NCBI GenBank assembly: GCA_021740045.1
Contig: JAIPAP010000001.1
Coordinates: forward strand, 75,817-122,190
Length of the DNA: 46,374 nucleotides
Direction of reading: 5' to 3'
Source of the DNA: Bacteroidales bacterium
GTDB taxonomy: Bacteria > Bacteroidota > Bacteroidia > Bacteroidales > JAIPAP01
The notes under the pieces are model-generated. The model did no database searches and was not told the DNA's origin. It saw only the letters and a program-made list of their open reading frames with translations. Below are positions 17,838-27,080 of the stretch, in pieces. Every line of letters starts with the position of its first letter. The first letter of the stretch is position 1. The position numbers and the translations under genes are program-made.

Positions 17838-19790
17838 TTATTGTTTAATGAATTTCATACTATTGCGCTGTTTTTCAGTGTTTAATGTTATGAGATACAG
17901 TCCCTTGGAAAGCCTTTTGAGCTTGATTGAATTTTTGCCGCTTTGGATGCTGCCGCTTAAAACCTTTTTCCCGTGCAGGTTATAAACAGCATAACTGGCC
18001 TCTTTTCCATATTCGATATAAAGTTGGCTGGTTGCCGGATTGGGATAAACCTTTAATTGATGTGTCTCCGCGGGCCGAGGCTTTTCCTCTATCCCCGTGA
18101 AACTTCCCCCGGGCACGGAATCTTTATCGTAAAAGGTTTGTATGGTGGCCATGCGTTCTTTGAGCAAGTCCACGCTGGAAATATGGTCGCCCTCATAATC
18201 GCGGGCGTATACTATGGCAAAGTCGAGGGTGAGGGTATCACCGGCCGGAAGATCAAAGGGGCCGGTGGAGCCCAGGCTGAACTTGGTTTGAGGCTCATTC
18301 CCTGCCGAAAGCTCCGACCATTCATCGGGATTATGCAAATCGCCGGGAAAGGCATGGTTGACGGGGGTGTTTCCTCCTGCACCTATTCCACCATGTGTAA
18401 TACTAGTGTTATCCAACCATTTGCCTTGAAGGTTCATATAGTATTCAGCAGGATACCTGGGTTCATACATATCAATACTATCAGGCATATCGTAAAAGTT
18501 GAAATAATAATGGTATAAAAAGTGATCCAGAGAATGATTTAAAAACTTAATCCCGATGGCCGGTGGATGATCACCGAATATGGTTATTGTATTTTCCCCA
18601 TCATGCTCATCGGCATTGTAAGCGAAAAAAGCATTGAGTGATGTGTCACAACCAAGGTAATCGTCATCTCTTATGCCCGAAAAGATAGCTGACCAATTAC
18701 CAAGGTACACATCATGGTAATTGGTATCAGACCGGTTAATAATTATATAACGAAAAAACAGGGAATGGTGTAAGGATGAATCTGCAGGAGTATTAAAAGC
18801 ATAGGTCATCCCATGTATCTCTATGCCTAGCGGTATGCCTTCGGTTTCGGTATGCTCATAAGCATCATCATTAAAAATAAAGAAAAAGCAACTATCGCCC
18901 AGAATTTCAGGATAATCACCCATTTCCGGGTCGTATTGTTCGTTTTGATTATGATCATAGAATGGGGCAAGCAAGGGGGATTGTCCTGCATTAGCATCTC
19001 CGTTTCCCGGCCAGCTAGCAATAGCTTCAGGTATCTCATAGGAGGGCTCGTTGTAATGATCTTTTAAATATTCGATTTCATCCCTGGTGATCGCCCACAT
19101 ACGATTCCAGGGTATTTGATGATTATATATGGTATCGTTTATTTCACTGTGCACCGGACCAAGAAAGAAGTCAGCCCCATATGGGGTGCTAAAATGAAAT
19201 AAGGCGGGTCCTATACGGTATCGTTCGGCAGAAACATGAAGATTGCCCTGTTCATCTTTTCCGGCAATCCAAAGAGAAGATTTATCACATAAAGTTCTAT
19301 TTGGATTTCCGTTAACTTCAAATAAGGAGAATTCGGTTGTATTAAGAAATGGGTAAGTTGTTGAAATGTTCCAAAACTGCGTTCCAAAAGGATTAAGAAG
19401 TGTTTTATAACTATTTGGATGAATGATATTATATTCTATAGAATCGCTTAGCATAAGGATATGGCCTGGCTCAGAGAGTAAACCATTACCATTATCGATA
19501 ACTGTATAATAGACTTCAATTGGGTTAATGTTTCTAGGAGGGGGTATCAAGGTAACAAAACTATCATTTCGTATAACTTCGCAATGAGTTGATGACATAA
19601 CATTAAATACTTTTACTTCGTGGTCAGCCATATGGATATCATTCTCCAACACATTCACCGTTACCGGATATCCTCCAATGGTTCGTACGGTATCGGTTAC
19701 GGCAATAGGTGGCTTCTCCTGCGCCATGATATTGAAGGGAAACAAAACGAATAAAATGTAAAGCAGTGATGCAATAAATTTTCTGTTCAT
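17838..19790 (-). CDS. T9SS-secreted surface protein, second paralogue
   Basis: The 650-residue protein has a signal peptide ending MAQ (about residue 24), an N-terminal domain opening EKPPIAVTDTVRTIGGYPVTV, the shared central region (LAPFYDHNQN, FFIFNDDAYEHTE, DDYLGCD), and a C-terminal sorting domain with VYPNPATSQ and GLYLITL. Its start codon overlaps the stop of the 657-residue paralogue by ATGA, so translation is coupled. In 18106-18370 its DNA is nearly identical to the upstream paralogue (about 15 differences in 265 bp by eye, no indels), while the flanking parts are much more diverged, which suggests gene conversion. Function is unknown. Confidence 0.8.
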   Translation of the reverse strand: MNRKFIASLLYILFVLFPFNIMAQEKPPIAVTDTVRTIGGYPVTVNVLENDIHMADHEVKVFNVMSSTHCEVIRNDSFVTLIPPPRNINPIEVYYTVIDNGNGLLSEPGHILMLSDSIEYNIIHPNSYKTLLNPFGTQFWNISTTYPFLNTTEFSLFEVNGNPNRTLCDKSSLWIAGKDEQGNLHVSAERYRIGPALFHFSTPYGADFFLGPVHSEINDTIYNHQIPWNRMWAITRDEIEYLKDHYNEPSYEIPEAIASWPGNGDANAGQSPLLAPFYDHNQNEQYDPEMGDYPEILGDSCFFFIFNDDAYEHTETEGIPLGIEIHGMTYAFNTPADSSLHHSLFFRYIIINRSDTNYHDVYLGNWSAIFSGIRDDDYLGCDTSLNAFFAYNADEHDGENTITIFGDHPPAIGIKFLNHSLDHFLYHYYFNFYDMPDSIDMYEPRYPAEYYMNLQGKWLDNTSITHGGIGAGGNTPVNHAFPGDLHNPDEWSELSAGNEPQTKFSLGSTGPFDLPAGDTLTLDFAIVYARDYEGDHISSVDLLKERMATIQTFYDKDSVPGGSFTGIEEKPRPAETHQLKVYPNPATSQLYIEYGKEASYAVYNLHGKKVLSGSIQSGKNSIKLKRLSKGLYLITLNTEKQRNSMKFIKQ

Positions 19791-21760
19791 GGTCTTTTAA
19801 TAAATTTTTGGGTGTAGATGAATTTATCGGTGTTGATTTTTAAAAGGTAGATACCCGGCTTTAGCTTTTGTGTATTCAACCGAGCATAGCCTGATGTAAT
19901 GCTTTGTGGTAATCTGATTTCTCTACCCTGCATCGAAATAATACTGACGGATTTTGTTTTCTCATTTTGAGGTAAATCAATGTTAAGCTTGTTAGCGCAA
20001 GGGTTCGGGTAAATTTTTACCGTATTATATTCCCCGGGTTTTTCCTGTTCTTCTAGTCCCGTAAAACTGCCCCCGGGCACGGAATCGTTGTCGTAATAGG
20101 TTTGTATGGTGGCCATGCGTTCTTTTAGCAGGTCCACGCTGGAAATATGGTCACCATTATAATCGCGGGCGTATACTATGGCAAAGTCGAGGGTGAGGGT
20201 GTCGCCGGCCGGAAGATCAAAGGGGCCGGTGGAGCCAAGGCTGTACTTGGTTTGAGGCTCATTCCCTGCCGAAAGCTCCGACCATTCATCGGGATTATGC
20301 AAATCGCCGGGAAAGGCGTGGTTAACGGGAGTGTCGCCGCCGTATCCGGTGCCGCCGTATGTGAGATGGGTTGTGTCCAGCCATTTGCCCTGAAGATTGA
20401 GATAATATTCATATGGCTCGATGGGCGTATACAAGTCAATGCTGTCGGGAGGGTCGAAGTAATCGTACTTAAAATTGTAAATGAAATGATCAAGTTCCTG
20501 GTTCAGGAATTTAACCCCAATAGAGGGTGGGTGATCTTCGAAGTTTGTGTGGGTACCTTTTCTGTCATATGCCTCGGCATTGTATGTGAAAAATGCATTT
20601 AAGGCCGTATCGCAACCCACATAATCATCCGAAGCATTTCCGATGTACATATCGGCCCAGTTTCCCAAATACACTTCATGGTAGTTGGTATCGGATCGGT
20701 TAATAATGGAATAGCGGAAAAAGAGGGTATTATATAAGGCCGAATCTTCGGGAAGACCAAATGCATAAACCATTCCATGCACTTCAAGACCCAAGGGTAT
20801 TCCACCGGTTTCGGTATGCTCAAAGGATTGGTCATTAAAAATAAAAAAGTAACAGCTATCGCCCCGGATTTGCGGATAATCTCCCAGTTGCGGTTCAAAT
20901 TTTCCATTTGCGTTCTGATCATAAAAAGGTGCTAATATAGGCTCCTGTCCTGTTGATGTATCACCATTTCCCGGCCAGTTGGTAATTGCTTCAGGGATTT
21001 CGTAGCCCGGGTTTTCATAATTTTGGTAAAATTGCTCAATGTCATCCCGGCTTATGATCCACATGCGATTCCAATTAATGGAATGACTAATGACCGTATC
21101 ATTTACCAGGTTTTGTTTTTGAACGGGTCCTAGGAAAAAATCATTTCCGTACCGCGAACCGAAATGCATACGAAAAGGCCCATGGCGCATTCGTTCGGCA
21201 GAAAGATGCAGATTATTTTGTTCATCCTTTCCTGCTATCCAAAGTGAATTAACATCACATAAAGTTCGATTGGGGTTATCATTAATCTCAAAGATCGAGA
21301 ACTCATTGGGTTTTAGAAAAGGATAAGTTGTCGAAATATTCCAAAATTGTGTTCCAAAAGGATTTATAAGAGTTCTAAAGCTGTTTGGTTTAATTAGCTT
21401 ATAATCAATCGAATCGAACAGAACCAAAACGCGTCCGGGTTCGGACATCATATAATTGTCATGATCCCTTAAAGTATAATGTATCTCTGATGGATCATGA
21501 TAACGAGGAGGCGGGGTAATGGTAACAATACTATCTTTTCTGGTTACATCCCAGGAATAAGGATAATCAATCTTAAAAACACTCACATCGTGCCCCTCCA
21601 TGTAAATATCATTTTTCATCACATTTACCGTTACCGGGTAACCTCCGATGGTTCGTACGGTATCGGTTACTGCAATGGGAGGTTTTTCCTGCGCTTGCCC
21701 GAATGAGACCACCGCAACTAAGCTTAATAAAATCAGTAGCCTGGAAATTGATCTAATCAT
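19787..21760 (-). CDS. T9SS-secreted surface protein, first paralogue
   Basis: The 657-residue protein has a signal peptide (MIRSISRLLILLSLVAVVSF, cleavage near GQAQ), an N-terminal domain almost identical to that of the next gene (EKPPIAVTDTVRTIGGYPVTV), the shared central region with LAPFYDQNAN, FFIFNDQSFEHTE and DDYVGCD, and a C-terminal sorting domain with IYPNPCANKLN and GIYLLKI. It overlaps the C10 protease gene by 8 bp and the next paralogue by 4 bp. The order protease, then three related surface proteins suggests co-expression, perhaps with the protease processing or co-assembling with them; this is inference. Confidence 0.8.
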   Translation of the reverse strand: MIRSISRLLILLSLVAVVSFGQAQEKPPIAVTDTVRTIGGYPVTVNVMKNDIYMEGHDVSVFKIDYPYSWDVTRKDSIVTITPPPRYHDPSEIHYTLRDHDNYMMSEPGRVLVLFDSIDYKLIKPNSFRTLINPFGTQFWNISTTYPFLKPNEFSIFEINDNPNRTLCDVNSLWIAGKDEQNNLHLSAERMRHGPFRMHFGSRYGNDFFLGPVQKQNLVNDTVISHSINWNRMWIISRDDIEQFYQNYENPGYEIPEAITNWPGNGDTSTGQEPILAPFYDQNANGKFEPQLGDYPQIRGDSCYFFIFNDQSFEHTETGGIPLGLEVHGMVYAFGLPEDSALYNTLFFRYSIINRSDTNYHEVYLGNWADMYIGNASDDYVGCDTALNAFFTYNAEAYDRKGTHTNFEDHPPSIGVKFLNQELDHFIYNFKYDYFDPPDSIDLYTPIEPYEYYLNLQGKWLDTTHLTYGGTGYGGDTPVNHAFPGDLHNPDEWSELSAGNEPQTKYSLGSTGPFDLPAGDTLTLDFAIVYARDYNGDHISSVDLLKERMATIQTYYDNDSVPGGSFTGLEEQEKPGEYNTVKIYPNPCANKLNIDLPQNEKTKSVSIISMQGREIRLPQSITSGYARLNTQKLKPGIYLLKINTDKFIYTQKFIKRP

Positions 21761-24200
21761 GTTGAACTATTATTTTAGTATAATAGGATTGGTTTTCACC
21801 TTGAAGATGAAGAAAGTAGATGCCTTGCTCCAATGGTAAGGTGGAGAAATGCAATTCCCCTTGATCCTTATAAACCGGCATTAAGGTGATTTCCCTGCCC
21901 GAAGCACCATAGATGCCGGCACTCACAAACTCTTCTCTTTCCGGCAAGCTCACCTTAAACTGATTGCGGCAGGGATTGGGATAGGCTTGCAAGCGGGTTT
22001 TCCTCTTTTCATCTATACCCACGGTAATGGACCAGTATTCTGCCTCAAATCCGTCGAAATTGGTCACAAAGTCCGAATGAAACTGAACCAGCATCCTGCC
22101 GCTCGGCGATTTCACATCGGCAGGCAACACATGTCCCGAATATTGCGCGATAAGATAATCGGGTACCGGTTCGGGATCGTATATCCGCACATGATCATAG
22201 CCCGGTTCCATATCGAATTTGGTAAAATGCAACACCACGGTGTCGGCATTTTCAGGATTGATGTACCACGAGCAATCCGTATCGGATTGGTAATCATTCG
22301 TTCCGCTTCCATCGGAAAAGGTGCCTGAGGGGTTGTTAAGGGTAACCGTTCCTTGGCAGTAGCGGTATGAGGAAATATCATAGGTCAGGGTGAATCCGTC
22401 ACGGGTATATTGCTCATCGGAAGTAAAGTGCAGTAGCACCTGGCTTTCCTCAATGTCCACGGTGTCAGGGTCGATATTCCCGGTAAACTGATAGGCTACC
22501 GGGTAATCGGTGGTAGGGCCTTTGTAGATAGTTAGAAAATCCTTGCCTTCCTCCAGGTCGATCTCTACAAAATTCAGGGTGATCTTACCGATGGTGTCTG
22601 TTTGCTCGCTTTCCGGGGCTATCAGCCATTTACAATCGGAATTGTTCAGGTAGTTATAAGGGCCGCTTTTATCGTTAATGTAAAAGGATTCTTTGGTGAT
22701 GGTTTGGAGACCATTACAAAAACCCTCATCAAAGGCATAATAGGTGAGGTGCCAGCCTAAATCCGTTCCTTCACCGTTCGTCTTGAAATGTACGAATACT
22801 TGGTCTTGGGTTGAGGTTACGGCATAGGTTGAATCGATACCGGAAAAGGCTGCTAAGATAGGGTAGGAGGGGTCAGGGCCGTCATAGAGAATAAGGGAAT
22901 CACTCTCATCAGCCAGCCTAAGCCTCTCGAAAGTGATCTGCATTTGCTGTATGGCGTTATCTTCGGGTGCGATCAGCCATTTGCCTTCAGCATTATTAAG
23001 GTAATTTTCAGGACCGCTGCCATCGGTAATGGTGCCGGTAAAAAAGTCGAGGGTATCAACCTGAGCATTGCAATAGGGGGGATAGTCATTTTCGGGCATG
23101 ATGTTGAACACAGCACCCTGTTGGGTGTCGAAATGATAACCACCCGGGTTCAGATAATCGATGGTATAATAGCCGTTCCACCAGCCTTCCCAACCCCAGT
23201 TAAGATGGAAAAACCCATTTCCGTCATAACCGTCGACTACAAAGCAGTGACCCGAAAAGCCGCTTGATCCATGATAAATTACCGGCCGCTGATCGTAAAT
23301 ATTGTTCAGCAACATATCCATCCATTCAGCATTAGCTGTAGTGTCTCTCATAGCATATTGAATGGTGTCGGCATAACGGAAGTAGGTTTTAAGGGCATTG
23401 GCCGCGTCTTTGGTGTATGCTCCCGATCCGCCGTATGAGTAACCGGTTTCCACCGATACGCCGGCATGGAACAGCAAAGTAGCTATGGCCGGGATACTTG
23501 TATTATGGATTTGTGGGACCATTTCATTCCACCGGTATGCTGATTCTCCAAAATTGGCGGAAATGGTATCGAACATACCCGAATAGTATGATTTGGAGCT
23601 GTCGCCTACAGGCGGATACCTGAAATAATACATGGTTTGTCCCATAGCTGTGGCCACACAACCTGTCAGGGCATGTTGCCCTGGTTTGTCAGGTAGTTCC
23701 GGACACATTTCATTGTAAAAATGATCCTGATGCCAGGTGCACATTAACAGCGGCTCAACCGCTTCACCCTTTCGTTCCGGTCTCCGGGCCCCTGTTTTCA
23801 ATTGTTGCCATTCGCGTTTTATCGCCGGCGTGGGCTTTATTTTATTTTTCCTTATTTCACCTATTTGAGCTGAAAGCGTATTGATCCACGATTGCATATT
23901 TACCGGGATGGATTCCGAAAGCTGAGCCCCCGAGCCATACCCAAGTATGGGTTTGGCTGCATATTCGGCCGATATTAATAAATAATCACGGTTTTGAAGG
24001 ATGAGCAGGTAAACCGCGGCTTTATCATGATCGCTATAAGTCCTTATTTCATTTAATTTAAAATCTTTATCCGGATGAAGTCCGGCGTAAAAATTCATAG
24101 CAACCGTTTGAGCCGTTTTCTTGTCAACAGTTTGAGCGTGTAATGAAAATGAGGCGAATATTACACAGAACAGGAGCGGTAACAGGTAGTGTGATCTCAT
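21753..24200 (-). CDS. C10 (streptopain-like) cysteine protease with CUB-like domains and T9SS sorting domain
   Basis: The 815-residue precursor contains, in order: a signal peptide (1-22), a Spi-like inhibitory prodomain (about 23-145), a C10 catalytic domain (about 150-370), three CUB-like modules (about 377-495, 496-612 and 613-730), and a C-terminal sorting domain (about 740-815). The nucleophile is C181 in LTGCVATAMGQ. The catalytic His is H318 in SGHCFVVDG, followed by FHLNWGWEGW. Each CUB-like module starts with a Cys and has a (S/N)DCxW or GKWLI strand plus LxIYxGP. Streptopain and the periodontal proteases PrtT and interpain belong to this family and degrade host or environmental proteins. 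It heads a four-gene operon of T9SS cargo. All key residues are present, so activity is likely. Confidence 0.9.
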   Translation of the reverse strand: MRSHYLLPLLFCVIFASFSLHAQTVDKKTAQTVAMNFYAGLHPDKDFKLNEIRTYSDHDKAAVYLLILQNRDYLLISAEYAAKPILGYGSGAQLSESIPVNMQSWINTLSAQIGEIRKNKIKPTPAIKREWQQLKTGARRPERKGEAVEPLLMCTWHQDHFYNEMCPELPDKPGQHALTGCVATAMGQTMYYFRYPPVGDSSKSYYSGMFDTISANFGESAYRWNEMVPQIHNTSIPAIATLLFHAGVSVETGYSYGGSGAYTKDAANALKTYFRYADTIQYAMRDTTANAEWMDMLLNNIYDQRPVIYHGSSGFSGHCFVVDGYDGNGFFHLNWGWEGWWNGYYTIDYLNPGGYHFDTQQGAVFNIMPENDYPPYCNAQVDTLDFFTGTITDGSGPENYLNNAEGKWLIAPEDNAIQQMQITFERLRLADESDSLILYDGPDPSYPILAAFSGIDSTYAVTSTQDQVFVHFKTNGEGTDLGWHLTYYAFDEGFCNGLQTITKESFYINDKSGPYNYLNNSDCKWLIAPESEQTDTIGKITLNFVEIDLEEGKDFLTIYKGPTTDYPVAYQFTGNIDPDTVDIEESQVLLHFTSDEQYTRDGFTLTYDISSYRYCQGTVTLNNPSGTFSDGSGTNDYQSDTDCSWYINPENADTVVLHFTKFDMEPGYDHVRIYDPEPVPDYLIAQYSGHVLPADVKSPSGRMLVQFHSDFVTNFDGFEAEYWSITVGIDEKRKTRLQAYPNPCRNQFKVSLPEREEFVSAGIYGASGREITLMPVYKDQGELHFSTLPLEQGIYFLHLQGENQSYYTKIIVQHD

Positions 24201-24443
24201 AATTCAAAGTAATATGTTCGACTTGACTTAAAACACTTGTAAAGGTAATAAAACACCCTGGAAAATTTATGAATAAATGGTAATTTTTTTTCGGTTTTCT
24301 TAAATGGATGTATAAAGATATTCCTAAAAACCTTATTAACCGCTTAAATTTTTTTAATTTTAAGCCAACTTTTGCAAGCATCAGTGATCTATAAATGCTG
24401 ATGCAAGGTTACAGAACCAAATGCAAAACATAAAAACGTGACC

Positions 24444-26909
24444 ATGACAAATACCTTGCTAAGACTCCGGTTTTCGGTGGTGGCATCATTGGGATTGATC
24501 CCTGGCGCCGAAAAGATTGAAGAAAAGAACAATGCACTGCAGCAAGAACTAAACCGCCTCGGGGAGATCGCTTCCTCCGAAAAACTCAACCGTTATCTGG
24601 AGCTTGAAAAATTCATTACCTCCCCTGAGTTTAAGCGCCGGAAAAAAGATATCAATGCGCAACGCTTTAAAGGTACTCCCCAATATGAGAAATACAAGCG
24701 GTATCAAGAATTGAAGCGATCCAGCGATGTTAAAACCTATTACCGGGTAAAAGATTCAAAGGAGCTTAAGCAGTTTGAGGAAACTTCCAACTCCAAGGAA
24801 CTGAAACGCTTTGAAGAGCTGGAGCTGTTCTTCAATTCCGATAAGTTTACCGAGTTTCTAAACAAACTAAAGGAAGATAAAAAGCAACGTAAAGAAGAGA
24901 TCAAAAAAACCGAAAAGCGCTACAAGTCGCTAAAAAAGGAACTGAAACCCTATTTTAAAATTGAAGGCTCGGAGGCTTTAAAGCGTTTTAACGAAGTAGC
25001 CGGTTCCGATAAGCTTAAGCGCTATGAGGAGTTAAAGGATTTTGTCGATCAAACTGATTTTGAAAAGTTTAAAAAAGATTTAGCCACAAAGCAAAAGGAA
25101 CTTAAAGATACTTATAAAAAGAATCATAAGCGGCTTCAAACGCTCGAAAAGCTTAAGCGCAAGCTGGAAATGAAAAAACCTGAACCTAAGCTGGATGAAC
25201 AGGAGCTTGAGGAATTAAGGCAAAAGGTGAATAAAGCCGATTTCCAAAAACAAATGGATGAGTTGCAACCGGCCAAACAGGATGCTTTTAAGAAACTGGA
25301 GGAATTCAATCAGCTTAAGAAATATCCTGATATTAAGGAATATCATAAGGTAAAGGATAAAGATAAGGTCTCCTCCGAACATAAAAGCCATGAACGTATC
25401 GACCGTTTTGTGGAGTTGAAGGAATTTGTCGATAAAACGGATTTTAACCGGCTAAAAGATGAGCTGAAAGCCAAGCGCAAAAAGCTGGAGAAAGCCTATC
25501 GCGAAAATGAAAAGCGCCTCAAAGAGCTTGAAAAGATCAAGCGTAAGCTCGAGAAGAAAAAGCCCGATCCCATCGTGGATGAGGAAGAATTGAAGGACTT
25601 ACGGAAAAAGGTGGATAAAATGCAGCTTGATGAGCAGCTTAAAGCGCTCAAACCCGAAAACCAGGAGGCTTTCCAAAAGCGGGAAGAGTTTCGTAAGCTT
25701 AAAAAGGACAGCGACATCAGGCATTATTTTAAATTTAAGGAGCGAAAAGATTACAGGCAATACCTTGACCTGAAAGATTCCGATAAGCTCAAGGAATACA
25801 GGGAACTGGACGAAAGGATCAAGGCCGGAGAACTGCAAAAGATGAAAGACTCGCTTAAAAACTATGAGTTTAAAAATACAGATGAACACAAGCAATACCA
25901 GGAACACAAGCAGTTAAAGAAATCAAAAAAGCTCAGGGATTATTTCCGGTTTAAGCAATCGAAAAAATACAAGACCTATACTGAATTGCATAACTCGCAA
26001 AAAATTGAAGAGCTCGAAGAGCTTCAGGAGTATGTTAATTCACAAGAGTTTATCGACTTCAAGAAGTATATGGAAACCCGCAACAAATTCAAGCTTTCCG
26101 AAGAATATAAGCAACTGCAGGAGTTTAACAAGCTAAAGAAAGACCGGGACATCAAATGGTATTACCAAAACAAAGATTCGCGCAAGTATGATGAGATCAG
26201 GAATTGGGAGCTTACCTTCGAAGATAATTTTGAACAGCCTGTGCTCGACAGCGAAAAGTGGATTACTTCCTACTATACCGCCCAAAAATTTCTAAAAGGG
26301 AATTATGTTACGGGTCATGCCCATCATTTCTTTAACCCCAATGAGAATCTGCAAATAAAGGAAGGGTGCTTGCAACTGATTACCCGTAAGCAACAGATGC
26401 AAGGCCTGGCATGGAATCCGGATTTTGGCTTTTTACCCAAAGATTTTGAATATACCTCGGCCATTATCAGTAGCGGGGATCATTTCAGCCAGAAATACGG
26501 GCGGTTTTCCGTTAAGGTTCGTATGGATTATGTGTGGCCTTTAATGCATGCTTGCTGGCTTTCAACCGGAACCCAGCTTCCTGAGGTGGACATTTTCAGC
26601 TTAGACCGCAAATCGAAGAAAAAACTTTCAATGGCCCTGCATCATAACGGAAATCAACCCCAAAGCCTGAAAAGCAAGGTCTCTGGCTATAACTTTGCCC
26701 GCGACTTTGTGATCTTTTCCTTGGACTGGCAGCCCGGTGAAATGATCTGGAAAATCAACGATAAGAAGGTTAAGGTTGAAAAGCAACATGTACCCGACCA
26801 GCCGCTGTTTATTAACCTGAGCTCCGGCATCTATTCCAATCACCGGCCCGCCACCCTCCCGGCTAGTATGGAGATTGATTGGGTGAGGGTGTATAAGAAT
26901 AAAGATTAA
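24444..26909 (+). CDS. Long coiled-coil repeat protein fused to a GH16-like domain lacking the acid/base Glu
   Basis: I start at the ATG at 24444, although an in-frame GTG lies two codons earlier. Residue numbers below count from that GTG. Residues 30-585 are extremely rich in Lys/Glu and predicted helical. Two short motifs recur: (E)ELxxFVxSxxF, six times at about 54, 126, 197, 326, 456 and 527; and DIKxYYxxKDS, five times at about 97, 298, 426, 499 and 571. Residues 588-820 match the GH16 (laminarinase/kappa-carrageenase clan) fold, including LTFEDNFE, KYGRFSVKVRM, FSLDWQPGEMIWKIND and the final MEIDWVRVYK. The active-site strand reads EVDIFS (716-721) where GH16 enzymes have E-x-D-x-x-E, so the acid/base Glu is Ser. 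No clear signal peptide is visible. It could be a carbohydrate-binding structural protein rather than an enzyme. Confidence 0.78.
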   Translation: MTNTLLRLRFSVVASLGLIPGAEKIEEKNNALQQELNRLGEIASSEKLNRYLELEKFITSPEFKRRKKDINAQRFKGTPQYEKYKRYQELKRSSDVKTYYRVKDSKELKQFEETSNSKELKRFEELELFFNSDKFTEFLNKLKEDKKQRKEEIKKTEKRYKSLKKELKPYFKIEGSEALKRFNEVAGSDKLKRYEELKDFVDQTDFEKFKKDLATKQKELKDTYKKNHKRLQTLEKLKRKLEMKKPEPKLDEQELEELRQKVNKADFQKQMDELQPAKQDAFKKLEEFNQLKKYPDIKEYHKVKDKDKVSSEHKSHERIDRFVELKEFVDKTDFNRLKDELKAKRKKLEKAYRENEKRLKELEKIKRKLEKKKPDPIVDEEELKDLRKKVDKMQLDEQLKALKPENQEAFQKREEFRKLKKDSDIRHYFKFKERKDYRQYLDLKDSDKLKEYRELDERIKAGELQKMKDSLKNYEFKNTDEHKQYQEHKQLKKSKKLRDYFRFKQSKKYKTYTELHNSQKIEELEELQEYVNSQEFIDFKKYMETRNKFKLSEEYKQLQEFNKLKKDRDIKWYYQNKDSRKYDEIRNWELTFEDNFEQPVLDSEKWITSYYTAQKFLKGNYVTGHAHHFFNPNENLQIKEGCLQLITRKQQMQGLAWNPDFGFLPKDFEYTSAIISSGDHFSQKYGRFSVKVRMDYVWPLMHACWLSTGTQLPEVDIFSLDRKSKKKLSMALHHNGNQPQSLKSKVSGYNFARDFVIFSLDWQPGEMIWKINDKKVKVEKQHVPDQPLFINLSSGIYSNHRPATLPASMEIDWVRVYKNKD

Positions 26910-26934
26910 AGTTTAAAGTTTAAAGTTTAAAGTT
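26907..26934. repeat. 7-bp tandem repeat starting at a stop codon
   Basis: Four exact TAAAGTT units. The first TAA is itself the stop codon of the coiled-coil/GH16 gene. Confidence 0.85.
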
Positions 26935-26975
26935 AACGGGTTATCTGGGGTTTTTGCAATATTCATAGGTATAGG

Positions 26976-27046
26976 TTCCAGGTTCTATGTTTCAAGTCCC
27001 AAGTTGGCATGCCGATAACTTAGAACTTGGAACATGAAACTTGGAA
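26976..27046. repeat. Imperfect inverted repeat built from 7-bp units
   Basis: Arms of 30 bp at 26976-27005 and 27017-27046 are inverse complements with about six mismatches, around an 11-bp loop containing GGCATGCC. Each arm is made of degenerate heptamers (AACTTGG, AACATGA and so on). It lies between two convergent genes and could act as a two-way transcription barrier. Confidence 0.7.
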
Positions 27047-27080
27047 CTACCTCAAAACAGTGCAAACCAGAAACTTTAAA

